A DNA stretch of 64,000 nucleotides. Origin: Rhizobium grahamii CCGE 502 (GTDB lineage Bacteria > Pseudomonadota > Alphaproteobacteria > Rhizobiales > Rhizobiaceae). Position 1 is the first letter of the stretch. Every line of letters begins with the position of its first letter. This document shows positions 28,397 through 37,555 of the stretch, in pieces. The stretch covers positions 248,001 to 312,000 of the forward strand of contig NZ_AEYE02000038.1 in NCBI RefSeq assembly GCF_000298315.2. The letters run 5' to 3'. Made by a program: the position numbers and the translations under genes. The notes beneath the pieces are model-generated. The model was not told the DNA's origin. It saw only the letters and a program-made list of their open reading frames with translations, and made no database searches.

Positions 28397-28800
28397 ATGG
28401 CTGACGCAAGGATCGGGGACGATCGGACCGCACCTGAAAGGCCGAAATGAAATGAAGGGCCGGTGCTGGAGGACGATCGAGGCGAAGCCGGTCTTCGATC
28501 AGACATGCCTCATCGAGCCCGTGGCCCGGCGCAGTGGTCGAAGGAATATGGCAATGGCGGTTTGTCCCTCGACTGCTTCCGAATGCTGCAACGACCGGTC
28601 CGCTGTCCTGTCCACGTGCGAAACCCAAACCTCGCAGAACCACCGAGCATGAGGCGGTGCATTGCCCGCTCCGCGCCATCGTCGCGCCTCGCGAGCCGTC
28701 GCCCGGAGGATCCAAGCATCAGCAGGCAAAGCCGTTTATCGTCGAAATCAAGCCGTCCCGGAAGCGCAAGCCGATAGACCGGGAAAACTCGATCTGGGGA
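28397..28800 (+). other. Possible SyrB-like gene relic
   Basis: A start MADARIGDDRTAPERPK is followed by a stop. About 200 bp later another frame reads AKPKPRRTTEHE, and then IKPSRKRKPIDRENS. Basic, Pro/Lys-rich stretches like these occur in SyrB-type proteins of rhizobia. The evidence is compositional and weak. Confidence 0.25.
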
Positions 28801-28824
28801 CAAACTACAACTTGCGACGGATCG

Positions 28825-29785
28825 TTACACGCCCATCGCGACCGACGGTCGAGAGTTGTCGGCCGCAGCAGCGAGCCGCTCGTCGGCCGCGTCGGGCTGC
28901 AGCGAATGCAGGAAAGTCACGGCCCGTTGCGCATGCGCAGCCGCCTGGAAGATCGCCCGTCTGTCGTCGGCCAGGACCTTGAGCCAGGAATCGAGGTAGG
29001 ATGCGTGGTCGGGGCGGGGCTCGAACTCGGGAACAATCCCCAGATCGGCGCACAGGAAGCAACTGCCGAGCTCGGCGATCAGTTCTTCGGGGCTCGCTCA
29101 GATTTATCCTTGGCATAGCGGCTGAGGTCGCGACCGAGGCGATGGGCCGGCGCCGTCCAATGCGTGACCTCATGACTCAAGGTCGCGTAGTAGCTTGCCG
29201 CATCCTTGAAGCTCTCAAATGGTGGCATCTGGAAGATATCGGCGGCTGGCGCAAAGAAGGCCTGGTTGCCGCCATGACGAATTGAAGCACCGGTGTTCCG
29301 GAAGAACCGATCTGCGTGCCCGATGCGCTCGACGGGATCCGGAACCGACACCGGCGGTGATGATACTGGTCCGCGAGTCCCTCGATCTGTTCGACGTTGA
29401 AGACGCTGTATGCCTTCAAGAAGGGGATTTCCCGCTCGATCTCGCCGCCGTTCCCGTCGGTTTCGGATTTGGTGAAACGGCTGGCGAAGACGACGGTCGT
29501 GCCCGTCTCGCCTTTGCGGACCGCGGCCCCCAATCCAAGGGACTGCTTGAACGTCATCCACGTGGATGACGTATAACCTCGCGTGACACCCTCCGACCAC
29601 AAAAGCAGCACGTTGATGCCAGAGTACGGTTGCCCATTGTAACGCAGCAGCCGGGTAATGTGACCAGTCGCGTTCGCTAGATTCCATGGTTTCATCCAAG
29701 GCCGCACGCCCTTTGCCAGGTCTTCGATGATCTTGTCGGTGATCCGGCTGTAGAGATCGACCCGCTGATTTTCTGTGTTACTCAT
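28825..29785 (-). pseudogene. ardC: ArdC-type antirestriction protein, two frameshifts
   Basis: The minus strand from ATG 29785 encodes the ArdC N-terminal single-stranded-DNA-binding domain (DLYSRITDKIIEDLAKGVRP, YNGQPYSGINVLLLW, TFKQSLGLGAAVRKGE). Near 29355 the frame shifts to the zincin part with ASIRHGGNQAFF and the metal motif LSHEVTHW. Near 29090 it shifts again to EELIAELGSCFLCADLG and ends at a TAA at 28825. All conserved parts remain, so decay is recent or the lesions are sequencing errors. The leader hairpin at 29805-29823 lies just upstream. Confidence 0.8.
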
Positions 29786-29804
29786 ATCCAAACCTCCGTT
29801 TCAA

Positions 29805-29823
29805 GGCCGCGCCCGTCGCGGCC
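29805..29823. repeat. Leader hairpin, copy 2
   Basis: GGCCGCGCCCGTCGCGGCC, one base different from the copy at 26175-26193, lies 20-38 bp upstream of the ardC start. The shared position in two leaders suggests a post-transcriptional or operator role. Confidence 0.6.
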
Positions 29824-30085
29824 CGTTACGGAGGGGCGAAAGCAGGAGCAGTTAGCCGGCGGATGCACCGGAACGGCCGCAACGCAGTGGAGGACGGCAA
29901 AGACGTTGCGTCCGTCTGCGGCTCCTGCAGACCCTACCAAGAAACGGGCCACGACGGGCGTGCCATCGACTTCATTTCCTTTTTCTTGCTGGCGAGGGTT
30001 CGCGACACGAAAGGGGCCGGTCCGCCAAGAAGCGGTCGGCTCGAGTTGATGGAAAAAGGCGGCGCCGAAGCCCCGCCGAAAGTGG

Positions 30086-30672
30086 TCAGTCGAAGGCGGA
30101 GATCTGCGTTTCGGTAGCCTTGCGGTAGAGCGCGTGGCCGGGCTGTTCGACGGGACGGACGAACGGTTTCCAGGTCTCGCCGATCACCTGGACTTAGGCG
30201 GCGATGGCGCCTTCGGCCGCCATTCTGAGCGCATGGGCCTGTATGCCCATGTCGGCGGCGAATTCGCGCTTGCGCTGAGCGGCGCTATCATAGCCGACGG
30301 GACCGTCCAGGTCCTCGTCGCGGGCATCGTTGGCGGCTTTGGCCGTGGCATCGCGCGCCTAGGTGACGGCGCGGCTGTAGAACTTGCCGGCGCCGTGGGC
30401 CCAGCCGACGTAGGCACCGACGATCCGCTGCAGGTGGATCTGCATGGCCTTGTCGCCAAGGCCGTCGCCGAGCGCATCGGCCTTCTCCGTGCCATCCGCT
30501 CCTGCAAGTCGCGGATGCCGTCGCTGTCGATGACGGCGGTTCCGAAACTCTCGGCGATCTTAAGTGCCTGGCTGGTGTCGGGGCAGTTGAGCCGAACCAT
30601 TTCGATGGTTGCGCCCTTGCGCAGTTGCGCGACGCGCGTGGATTGGCGGGAGGAGGGTGTAGGCTTGGCCAT
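30086..30672 (-). pseudogene. Conserved plasmid protein, frameshift plus stops
   Basis: ATG 30672 starts MAKPTPSSRQSTRVAQLRKG, then NCPDTSQALKIAESFGTAVI. After LQERM the frame shifts (ADGTEKADALGDGLGDKAMQ, IVGAYVGWAHGAGKFYS). TAG follows RAVT, and TAA follows GAIAA at 30194-30196. Coding then resumes as VQVIGETWKPFVRPVEQPGH and ends at 30086. Reconstructed length is about 195 residues. I recognise it as a protein recurring on rhizobial plasmids, without known function. Confidence 0.7.
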
Positions 30673-31050
30673 GTCGTTTCCTTTCGAAGTCGTCCGGAGC
30701 GGCTCCGGCCTATGCCGGCTTGCCCTTCGGTGCGGTCACCTGGAACCGGCGGAAAGAAGGGCGCTTCAGGGTCCGGCCCCACCTGGACGAGCGGAGCCGG
30801 TTTGCTTGCGACGAGGGCAAGCTGCCCTCGACGGAGCACGCGAGCCTGCTCCGAGAACGACGGCGGGGTCCGGCCGCGCCGCGGCGCGACAGCGGCCTTG
30901 AAGCGTACGGACGCCGGCTCAGACGGCAGCAAAACCGAAGGGCGATCCGGCGTGGGGAGGAAGATGACGTCCTCGAATGAACGAACACGCGCTTCCGGGG
31001 AATTCTGTCTTCCCCACGCGCTCGACACGAACGCTCGGCCAGTCGCTTGA
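30673..31050. other. Gap with a short hairpin
   Basis: No gene is supportable here. CCGGAGCGGCTCCGG, about 20 bp upstream of the broken gene at 30086-30672, is an inverted repeat in the leader position used by other genes of this zone. Confidence 0.45.
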
Positions 31051-31239
31051 TCAGCTTGGGCAACCGGTAGGATTGCAGCCAGCTCGGACCGCGCGAGTTG
31101 CGAAGGCCGCGCAGCAGACCGCTATCTTCATGAGGCGGCCCGCCCATCCATCATTGTTGAGGATTGATTTCCAGCGTCGCCGATGCCTGGCGGCGTAGGC
31201 CAGAAGCGCCGCTTGCTGCTCCGCCGTCAGGGGCGGCAA
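31051..31239 (-). pseudogene. Small conserved plasmid protein, frameshifted
   Basis: A TTG at 31239 opens LTAEQQAALLAYAARHRRRW followed by KSILNN. Near 31150 the frame is lost and the expected continuation (WMGGPPHEDSGLLRGLRNSR, then GPSWLQSYRLPK) is found one frame over. One missing or extra base would restore it. Small proteins of this kind occur next to ArdC-type genes on rhizobial plasmids. Confidence 0.65.
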
Positions 31240-31410
31240 TGCTTCACGGCGACAACCGGCAACACGCGTCGTCGCCGCGCTTGCCGCCGACCGTCGCGAT
31301 CACCTCGGTCATGCCGCCGACATCGCGGCCGGGCGGAGCCTTCCTTGACGCCGCCGGAGCGCATGCGCCACGCCTCCTCTTCCTTCCTCCCACCGTCGCT
31401 TTTCCTGTTC

Positions 31411-32355
31411 TCATTTCCTTTGCTTCGCCCGAGCCTTCATGGCCTCGTTCCAGTCCTCTTTCGGTGGGCGGAGCCGCATCCAATCGCAGGCGGCCACATG
31501 GGCAATCGCGCGCAATCGCTCGGCAAACAGATCGCCTTGGGGATTGGCGTCGGTGGCGGCGACAAGCTGAACGGTGGGGCGTGAAGCCAGCGCGCCAAGG
31601 GCTGCGGCCGTGATCGGAGACCAGCCGCCGCCGGTGCTGAGATAGAGCGTGTCATCACGTAACCGCTCGATTGCCGCTAGGCTCATGGCGTCGATCGCAG
31701 CTTCCGTCACGGCCAAGCGCATTGCAGCGTAAGGGCCGAGGCGGAACAGAACCTTCGCTCCCCCGCTGGCAAAGCCACGATATTGCCGACCGCGCGCCTC
31801 CCAGCCTGTGATGTCGCCCGCATTGTTCGTATGAGCGGCCCATAGGCTGCCTTGTGGGCCTTCGCGAAGGAGGTCGCGTTTGATCGCCGTGCGGAGCAGG
31901 GATGTCGGAAGGCAGCGCTCGTCGTGCAGGTAGCGCCATGTCAATGAGCCAGGCCATGGGCGGCGGCGTGTTCGCCAACGATCGGAAAGGGAAAGTTCGG
32001 ATTCCGCGGCAGGGCTTTGAGGTTGCCATTCGGGCGCGGAAATTTCGAACCCCACCAGAGCCGCGACCTTTTCAATTGCCTCGTGAAAGCTGGCGCGATC
32101 CAGGTGCTCGACGAGCCCGAAGACATCACCCTTCGCCTCGCTGAGCGGGTCGAACCACCCGCGCCCTTGATGCGTGACGATGACGATCTCACTGCTGCGT
32201 CGAAACTTTACCGCCCGACGGGTGCTTTCCCTGACATCAATCGCAAATCCGGCCTGTTCCAGCACAGCCGCGCAGCTTACGGCGTCGCGTAGCGCCTCTA
32301 TCTCTCTTCTCTCCATCCTTCTTCCGATCGCGTCCTGCTCGTCGGTTCTATTCAT
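31411..32355 (-). CDS. Toprim-domain (DUF3991-like) plasmid protein
   Basis: This 314-residue protein has a primase-like zinc-free N-terminus (VSCAAVLEQAGFAID, KFRRSSEIVIVTHQGRGWFD) and a C-terminal Toprim fold with LAVTEAAIDAMSLAA and LVAATDANPQGD, carrying the conserved Glu and Asp residues. Such proteins are usual in the antirestriction segment of rhizobial plasmids. The start is uncertain: ATG 32355 is taken, and ATG 32316 is an alternative. The frame is intact, unlike most neighbours. Confidence 0.75.
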   Translation of the reverse strand: MNRTDEQDAIGRRMERREIEALRDAVSCAAVLEQAGFAIDVRESTRRAVKFRRSSEIVIVTHQGRGWFDPLSEAKGDVFGLVEHLDRASFHEAIEKVAALVGFEISAPEWQPQSPAAESELSLSDRWRTRRRPWPGSLTWRYLHDERCLPTSLLRTAIKRDLLREGPQGSLWAAHTNNAGDITGWEARGRQYRGFASGGAKVLFRLGPYAAMRLAVTEAAIDAMSLAAIERLRDDTLYLSTGGGWSPITAAALGALASRPTVQLVAATDANPQGDLFAERLRAIAHVAACDWMRLRPPKEDWNEAMKARAKQRK

Positions 32356-32455
32356 CGGCCACTTCAGCGGGCGCGAAGAGCAAAGGCCGCAAGGGCGCGG
32401 CTGGCAATTTGGTGAATCATGCAAGGTCGGCCGCGGCGGAGCCTCCTTTGCGGCC

Positions 32456-32473
32456 TGCCGCTCGCAAGCGGCA
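32456..32473. repeat. REP-like palindrome, copy 1
   Basis: TGCCGCTCGCAAGCGGCA is a 7-bp-stem palindrome, embedded in about 55 bp that is similar to the region around 33655-33674 (both preceded by a GCCTCC box and followed by GCCG). Confidence 0.6.
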
Positions 32474-32610
32474 CGCCGATAGCTCCAGCCGGCAAGCTCC
32501 CGAAAACAGATCCCGGGCGGCCGGCGTGACATCAGGCGCTTTCAACTGGCGAAGAACCCCGCATCTTGGTATCTCATCGGTTAAGTGGCAGGGCGGCATA
32601 GGGAAGTGAC

Positions 32611-33024
32611 AATGGATTCACGCAGGGACATAGCCGAACGGGTCATCCGCGTTGGAAGGCGCAAGGGATCCGGATCGATGAAGACCCGGGTTTCATGGAA
32701 CTGGTTGCGCTTTGGACGGCAGGGACGATCGAGTCCGATGAAATGCGCCGCCTGTATGCGGCGCTCCTGCGCGAGCGGTCCCTGTCCAGATCAAGCCCAC
32801 TTCACCTGCACCCCTCCGGCGAAGAGGCGGATGTCGATCATCAATCCATTGCCATTCCAGACGACGAATCGGATGAGCGGTTCCTTCAGCCGGCGCAAAT
32901 GGTGACTTTAACAGGGCACAGAGCGGATCCTTCGCCCGCCTGTCCAGCCGGCGCTGCCTCGAGCGGGAATGCCGAGAATAAAATCGAATACCAGTTCCGG
33001 ATCCCCTGGGGTCGTCGACCGTAA
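32611..33024 (+). pseudogene. Hypothetical plasmid protein, frameshifted
   Basis: ATG 32611 gives MDSRRDIAERVIRVGRRKG, after which the frame is lost near 32662. One frame over, the sequence reads IRIDEDPGFMELVALWTAGT, IESDEMRRLYAALLRERSLS, and on to 33024. Together they look like one protein of about 135 residues. No family is recognised. Confidence 0.5.
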
Positions 33025-33397
33025 AACCGGCGGCGTTCCCACCGCTGCTTCCACCTCGTCAGCAAGTGCGGCCAGAGAGATGCCAAGTGCAGGCCTGAAG
33101 TCGCAACCCCGCACGGTGATCAACCGGCGAAAGATCGCGGCAGCGCGCCTCGCGCGGCGAAGGGCTGCCTGGTGTTTACCCTCGCGTATTTTCACACCGG
33201 CTGCCGATCATCGTCTCATATGACGCGACTGCCAACAGATTTGGCTCCATCGCGAGGTTCTCGCCGAATCCTGGGGACGACCCAATTTTGCCGCGACAGT
33301 GACAAATAAGATGAGGGCAACCGATTGCGAAGAAAACTCTGTCGCATTAAATCTTCCGGAAGCGGCAATCGGCCGTGAAAGCGTCGAGGATTTGTTC
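33025..33397. other. Gap upstream of cspA
   Basis: This 373-bp stretch probably contains the long untranslated leader usual for cold-shock genes. No coding frame is supportable. Confidence 0.45.
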
Positions 33398-33601
33398 ATG
33401 GCCACTGGTACGGTTAAGTTTTTCAATGGAGACAAAGGATTTGGCTTCATCACCCCGGATAATGACGGGGCTGACGTGTTTGTGCACGTGTCTGCCTTGC
33501 AGTATGGAAGCTCTCTCACTGAGGGACAGAAGGTGAGCTACGAGGTCGGCCAGGATCGCAAGACCGGCAAGTCGAAAGCTGAAAACGTACGGCTTATTTA
33601 A
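33398..33601 (+). CDS. cspA: Cold-shock protein, CspA family
   Basis: This 67-residue protein is a single cold-shock domain with RNP1 KGFGFITPD and RNP2 VFVHVSAL. It binds single-stranded RNA or DNA. The ATG at 33398 behind GAGGATTTGTTC starts [20 protein letters not shown], the standard rhizobial N-terminus. The gene stands alone. Confidence 0.93.
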   Translation: MATGTVKFFNGDKGFGFITPDNDGADVFVHVSALQYGSSLTEGQKVSYEVGQDRKTGKSKAENVRLI

Positions 33602-33654
33602 TTTCCGCAATCATGGGATCGGCCGTCTCGGGCGCAGCAAAGCCTCCGTTACTG

Positions 33655-33674
33655 CTGCCGCTCGCAAGCGGCAG
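33655..33674. repeat. REP-like palindrome, copy 2
   Basis: CTGCCGCTCGCAAGCGGCAG lies 53 bp after cspA and shares its 18-bp core exactly with 32456-32473. It has no T-tract, so it is not an obvious terminator. Confidence 0.6.
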
Positions 33675-33866
33675 GCCGTAGCCGCGGCCGCCGGCTCACT
33701 GCCGAGGCGTGTATTCATGGTCGATCTCAAGATCGTCGACGTCGACCTCGTCGGAAGGTAACGCCGAGAGCGTCCCGAAAGCAGCTTGACGGTCACCGCT
33801 AAGTCGACAGCGCCACGTCGCGGCATCGACGAAGCAACCTATGTCGTTCGTGACCGATGAGAGAGC

Positions 33867-34457
33867 TCATCGCCTTTTTCTGTACGTCCAGAGCTGCGCC
33901 GGCGGAATGTTGCGCATCATGAAAGCCAGGTGCCGGACTTCGTAACCGGCGGGAAGCGCGACGACCGGAGACAGCAACCCATAGGTGATCTGAACAACGG
34001 GCCTTCCGTTCGGCACACGTTCCAGGAGGTCGAGGATCAGCGACAGGCGCTTGTCCGGTGGCAAGTGCAGGAGAGGTACAGCGGAAATGACGCAGTCGAA
34101 CTTTGCGTCCCGCTCAGGACCCAGAACAAGATCGAGCGCGAAGGCGTCTCCGCATCGAACGTCGACTTCGGAAAACTCCTGCCTGAGATGCCGGCAAAAC
34201 TCCGGCGAGTATTCAACGGAGACCAGATCCTTCGGCCGAACGCCCAGCGCCAGGATCTGTTTTGTGATGACGCCGGTTCCCGGGCCAAGTTCAAGCACCG
34301 GAAGCCCAGAGGATGAGTCAATGACGCTCGCCATCTTCCGGGCGGTCACGACTGAGGTCGGCGTTATGGCGCCGACGGCTGTTCGGTCGCGCTTCCAGCC
34401 TTTCAGGAATTCTATCTCATCCTTGAACTTCAATCCCACCCGCTGCCGCACGCCCAT
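33867..34457 (-). CDS. pmtA: Phospholipid N-methyltransferase (PmtA type)
   Basis: This 196-residue SAM-dependent methyltransferase carries the SAM-binding VLELGPGTGVITKQIL, then VSVEYSPEFC, and the C-terminal PPAQLWTYRKRR that marks the Sinorhizobium/Rhizobium PmtA family. These enzymes methylate phosphatidylethanolamine towards phosphatidylcholine in the membrane. Rhizobia normally carry a chromosomal copy; this would be an additional plasmid one. It is intact and monocistronic. Confidence 0.88.
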   Translation of the reverse strand: MGVRQRVGLKFKDEIEFLKGWKRDRTAVGAITPTSVVTARKMASVIDSSSGLPVLELGPGTGVITKQILALGVRPKDLVSVEYSPEFCRHLRQEFSEVDVRCGDAFALDLVLGPERDAKFDCVISAVPLLHLPPDKRLSLILDLLERVPNGRPVVQITYGLLSPVVALPAGYEVRHLAFMMRNIPPAQLWTYRKRR

Positions 34458-34577
34458 TCTTCGCCTCCGCTTCGACGCCCACGATGATTGCCGCGAGCAA
34501 CATCGCTTAAACGCGACAAACGCAAGCCCGCCAGCGCCATTTTCCGTCTGCCTATTGTGTTTTGCTCATAAAAAGAT

Positions 34578-34596
34578 GCCTCGGAGAACCCGAGGC
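34578..34596 (-). terminator. Probable terminator of the phosphodiester operon
   Basis: GCCTCGG-AGAAC-CCGAGGC is a 7-bp stem. Read on the minus strand it is followed by ATCTTTTT. It lies about 90 bp after the HAD gene stop, the end of the 40487-34689 operon. Confidence 0.7.
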
Positions 34597-34688
34597 GCCG
34601 GGAGGCGCTGCCATGCGATTGGTTTTCGGCGTGAGGAATCAGAGCGACGTTTTTTTGCTCTATTCGCGCGAAGCTGAGGATGGCCAAT

Positions 34689-35384
34689 CTAGCTGGCGCC
34701 TCGAAGCCGGACCTGATCCGTGCACAGCAAAGCTTTGAGCTGCGCGGCAGAACGCGTAATCACCGAGGCCCCGACGGAAAGGAGCCGCTCATCGTGATCG
34801 TCGAGGCAATGGCCGCCGGCTGTGAAGCCGATAACCGTCATCCCGGCCGCGACACCGGCCTGGACGCCGGCGATGCTGTCTTCCACGACAACCGTACGGG
34901 CAGGATCGGCCCCCATCCGGTCGGCCGCGAACAGAAAAAGATCAGGTGCGGGTTTGCCCTTCGATACCATGACGGTGCTGAAGACATGGGGTTCGAGCAA
35001 CGGCCAAAGGCCGGTCCTCTCAAGACCGAGACGCAGTTTTTCAGGTGCGCTGCTGGAGGCGACACAACGCGGCACGGCAATTTGGCCAAGAAGCTCGGCG
35101 ATGCCGTCGATCGCCTCCAACTCGGTCAGATACTTCTCCTTGATTCTCGCGGCGACCACCTCTTCGAAATCGGAAGGCAGAGGCCTTCCCCACTCCCCCT
35201 CGACCATGCGGCGCATCGTGGCGGCAGACAGGCCGGTATATCGGCGGACAACGTCTTCGAAAGTGGTCGGAAAACCATTGCGCGCCAGCTCATCGGCGTC
35301 GATCTGGGTAGCAAGCTTTTCGCTGTCGATGAGGACACCGTCACAGTCGAAGATGACAAGGTCGAATGGTTTGGTCAGGCTCAT
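34689..35384 (-). CDS. HAD-superfamily phosphatase
   Basis: This 231-residue protein has all four HAD motifs: FDCDGVLIDSE (nucleophile Asp), VASSSAPEKL, the SKGKPAPDLFLFA Lys, and VVVEDSIAGVQAG. The helical cap type is that of phosphoglycolate or sugar phosphatases. It overlaps the phosphodiesterase gene by 4 bp and ends the operon, so it probably removes the phosphate left after diester cleavage. The substrate is not readable. Confidence 0.88.
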   Translation of the reverse strand: MSLTKPFDLVIFDCDGVLIDSEKLATQIDADELARNGFPTTFEDVVRRYTGLSAATMRRMVEGEWGRPLPSDFEEVVAARIKEKYLTELEAIDGIAELLGQIAVPRCVASSSAPEKLRLGLERTGLWPLLEPHVFSTVMVSKGKPAPDLFLFAADRMGADPARTVVVEDSIAGVQAGVAAGMTVIGFTAGGHCLDDHDERLLSVGASVITRSAAQLKALLCTDQVRLRGAS

Positions 35385-36202
35385 TGGAAACCCTCCGGCA
35401 TGAATTCCTCGGGGCTGATCGCGACCACGACCCTGCTGCTGACCTCGAACTGATTGATCAGGACGCTGTCGTCGCGAATTAAGGCGACATTGAAGGCCGG
35501 CGCATCGTTGACGAAGCGCGCATCGCGCCGCTCGAGATGCGGAATGATCTGGTGCGCAACGCCCCGGCTCGCGCTAAACGGTACGCCTTGCCAGGTGCCG
35601 CCAACGTCGACATGGACATGGCCGCAGAAGATGTGGCGGACCGAACCTGTCTTGACGAGCGGCCCCACGGCGTTTCTTGGAACCAGGGTGATGTGCGGCG
35701 CAAAATGCGGCAGCCCGACCGATTGCAGCGGATGATGGCAAAACACATAGCTTGGGCGATTTGGCTCTTCAGCAAGGCGCTCTAGAAGCCATTCGAACCG
35801 GCCGCAGCCGAGCGAGCCATGACCGTGGTCGGTCACCAGCGTGTCGAGGAAAATCAAGCGGCCAGCCGGCACATCCAGGACCGATTGGACGAAGCCTCTT
35901 GCGTCGATTGTGGCGTCGGGGAAAACCCGAAGGAAATTAGCCCGATGATCGTGGTTCCCGAGCAAGAGGCGATGCGGCACCCGGAGGTCCTGCAGGATGT
36001 CGCGCAGAAGCTGGTAGGCGGCGGCGTCGCCTTCATCGGTCAGATCGCCGGTGATGACACAGAGATCAGCGTCCGCATGCTCGTTGTTGATGGTCGCGAT
36101 CACAGTGCGGAGACGGGCGGCGGGATCGAAACCGTAAAGGGTCTTGCCCGGAGCCATGAGATGCAGGTCGGTGAGGTGGATGAGTTTCATTGATTGATCC
36201 AT
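35381..36202 (-). CDS. Metallophosphoesterase (cyclic/glycerophosphodiesterase type)
   Basis: This 273-residue calcineurin-like enzyme has the metal motifs LTDLHL, ITGDLTDEGD, LLGNHDHR, VFCHHPL and FCGHVHVDVGG, as in CpdA and GpdQ. It hydrolyses phosphodiesters using two metals. A second ATG at 36190 is also possible. Placement after an importer of UgpB type suggests that the imported compound is a phosphodiester rather than cAMP. The adjoining HAD phosphatase gives a plausible second step. Confidence 0.88.
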   Translation of the reverse strand: MDQSMKLIHLTDLHLMAPGKTLYGFDPAARLRTVIATINNEHADADLCVITGDLTDEGDAAAYQLLRDILQDLRVPHRLLLGNHDHRANFLRVFPDATIDARGFVQSVLDVPAGRLIFLDTLVTDHGHGSLGCGRFEWLLERLAEEPNRPSYVFCHHPLQSVGLPHFAPHITLVPRNAVGPLVKTGSVRHIFCGHVHVDVGGTWQGVPFSASRGVAHQIIPHLERRDARFVNDAPAFNVALIRDDSVLINQFEVSSRVVVAISPEEFMPEGFQ

Positions 36203-36208
36203 GAAAGC

Positions 36209-36233
36209 GAGCGCCGAAGCGGGTCCGGCGCTC
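36209..36233 (-). other. Intercistronic hairpin after the binding-protein gene
   Basis: GAGCGCCG, nine bases, CGGCGCTC form an 8-bp stem between the binding-protein stop and the phosphodiesterase start. Such hairpins often protect the upstream mRNA, raising binding-protein levels over the enzymes. No T-tract follows. Confidence 0.5.
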
Positions 36234-36247
36234 TTGATAGGAGTGGG

Positions 36248-37504
36248 TTAGTTGGTCTTCGGGAGAAGCGCGCGAACCCTCGCTGCCATATCGGCGAGAG
36301 CTGCATCCGGCTCCATGCTGCCAAGCGCGATTGCGGACATGTCGTCGCGAATGACCTGCGAGATCTCGACACCGTTTTCGCCGGGCCAGGAGAACCATGG
36401 ACGGGCGCGCGGCGTCTGCAGGACGCTTGTGTACCAGTTCGGGTGCTGCTTGTAGAAGTCGGCAAGGTGATCCTTGTCGAGCGCACCGGTATTCGTCGGC
36501 ATATAACCTGTGTTCGGAACGACGATGCTCTGGCCGTCCGCGCTGGTGGCAAACTTCACATAGTCCCAGGCTGCGGCGCGCTTGGCTTCGTCCTTGGACA
36601 GGATGACCGCGACCATGCCGCCCGTCGGCATGGTTGCGGCCTCCGAGCCCAGCGGCTGCTTTGCCGTCGTCAGCTTGAAGCGCGTGCCGATTTCTTTTTC
36701 GAGGCCGCTGACGCTGCCAGCCGATGCGAAGAAGAAGCCGAGCTTGCCTGAGGTGAAGAGCTGACGGGCTGCACGGCTGTCGATCGCCGGCTGCGTGCCT
36801 TCCGTATGGAAGCGCTTGAAGAGCTTGGCGGCAGACTGACCGGCCGGACCGTCGAAAGCGATGTCGGTTTCCTTGTCGTTCATCATCTGGCCACCGAAAT
36901 TGCGCACCAGGTTCTGTGTCGTCCAGTCGTCCGAACCGAGATCGTAGAACATGCCCGATGTCCCGTCGCCAAGCGCTCCGATCTTGCCGGCTAGCGCCAC
37001 GAAACCGTCCCAGTCAGTCGGAATCTTTTCAGGATCGCCGCCGGCCCGCCTGATAAGGTCGGCATTGAAATAGACGACCGGCGTCGACATAGCGAACGGC
37101 AGGCCGTAGAGCTTGCCATCTATCTTGGCGAGCGACAGAACCTGATCGGTATAGCCCTTGTCGGTCAGGTGATCCTTGGAAACCAGATCGTCGATCGGCT
37201 CGATCAGGCCGCGGGCGACGAGCGGGCGCAGCACGTTGAAGCCGACATAGTGGACATCAGGCAACTGGCCGGCCATGCTTTGGCGGATGAGCGCCTGGAC
37301 GGCTTCGTCGTAACTGGGGGCCGCTGCCCTGAACCCAATCTTGATATCGGGATACTTCGCTTCGAAGCTCTTGGCGACGGCTGCGTGAATTGGCTCGTGC
37401 TCGGCCCAGGCGTAATAGACGTCGACCTTGGTTTCCGCCTGGGCGGAAGCGGTCAGGCCTGCCGTGGCAAGGCCAGCCGCGATTATCATGGCAATCGTTT
37501 TCAC
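36248..37504 (-). CDS. ABC transporter substrate-binding protein (UgpB-like)
   Basis: This 418-residue periplasmic protein has a cleavable signal ending ASAQAET. It belongs to extracellular solute-binding family 1 (sugars, glycerol-3-phosphate and its diesters), as shown by AKSFEAKYPDIKIGF, YGLPFAMSTPVVYFN and PTGGMVAVILSKDEAKR. It captures the substrate for the two permeases encoded upstream. It is intact. Confidence 0.9.
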   Translation of the reverse strand: MKTIAMIIAAGLATAGLTASAQAETKVDVYYAWAEHEPIHAAVAKSFEAKYPDIKIGFRAAAPSYDEAVQALIRQSMAGQLPDVHYVGFNVLRPLVARGLIEPIDDLVSKDHLTDKGYTDQVLSLAKIDGKLYGLPFAMSTPVVYFNADLIRRAGGDPEKIPTDWDGFVALAGKIGALGDGTSGMFYDLGSDDWTTQNLVRNFGGQMMNDKETDIAFDGPAGQSAAKLFKRFHTEGTQPAIDSRAARQLFTSGKLGFFFASAGSVSGLEKEIGTRFKLTTAKQPLGSEAATMPTGGMVAVILSKDEAKRAAAWDYVKFATSADGQSIVVPNTGYMPTNTGALDKDHLADFYKQHPNWYTSVLQTPRARPWFSWPGENGVEISQVIRDDMSAIALGSMEPDAALADMAARVRALLPKTN

Positions 37505-37555
37505 GATGCTCTCCAGTTGTTCGTGGTTGGGTTGGGTTGTTGAGGATGCCTAGTG

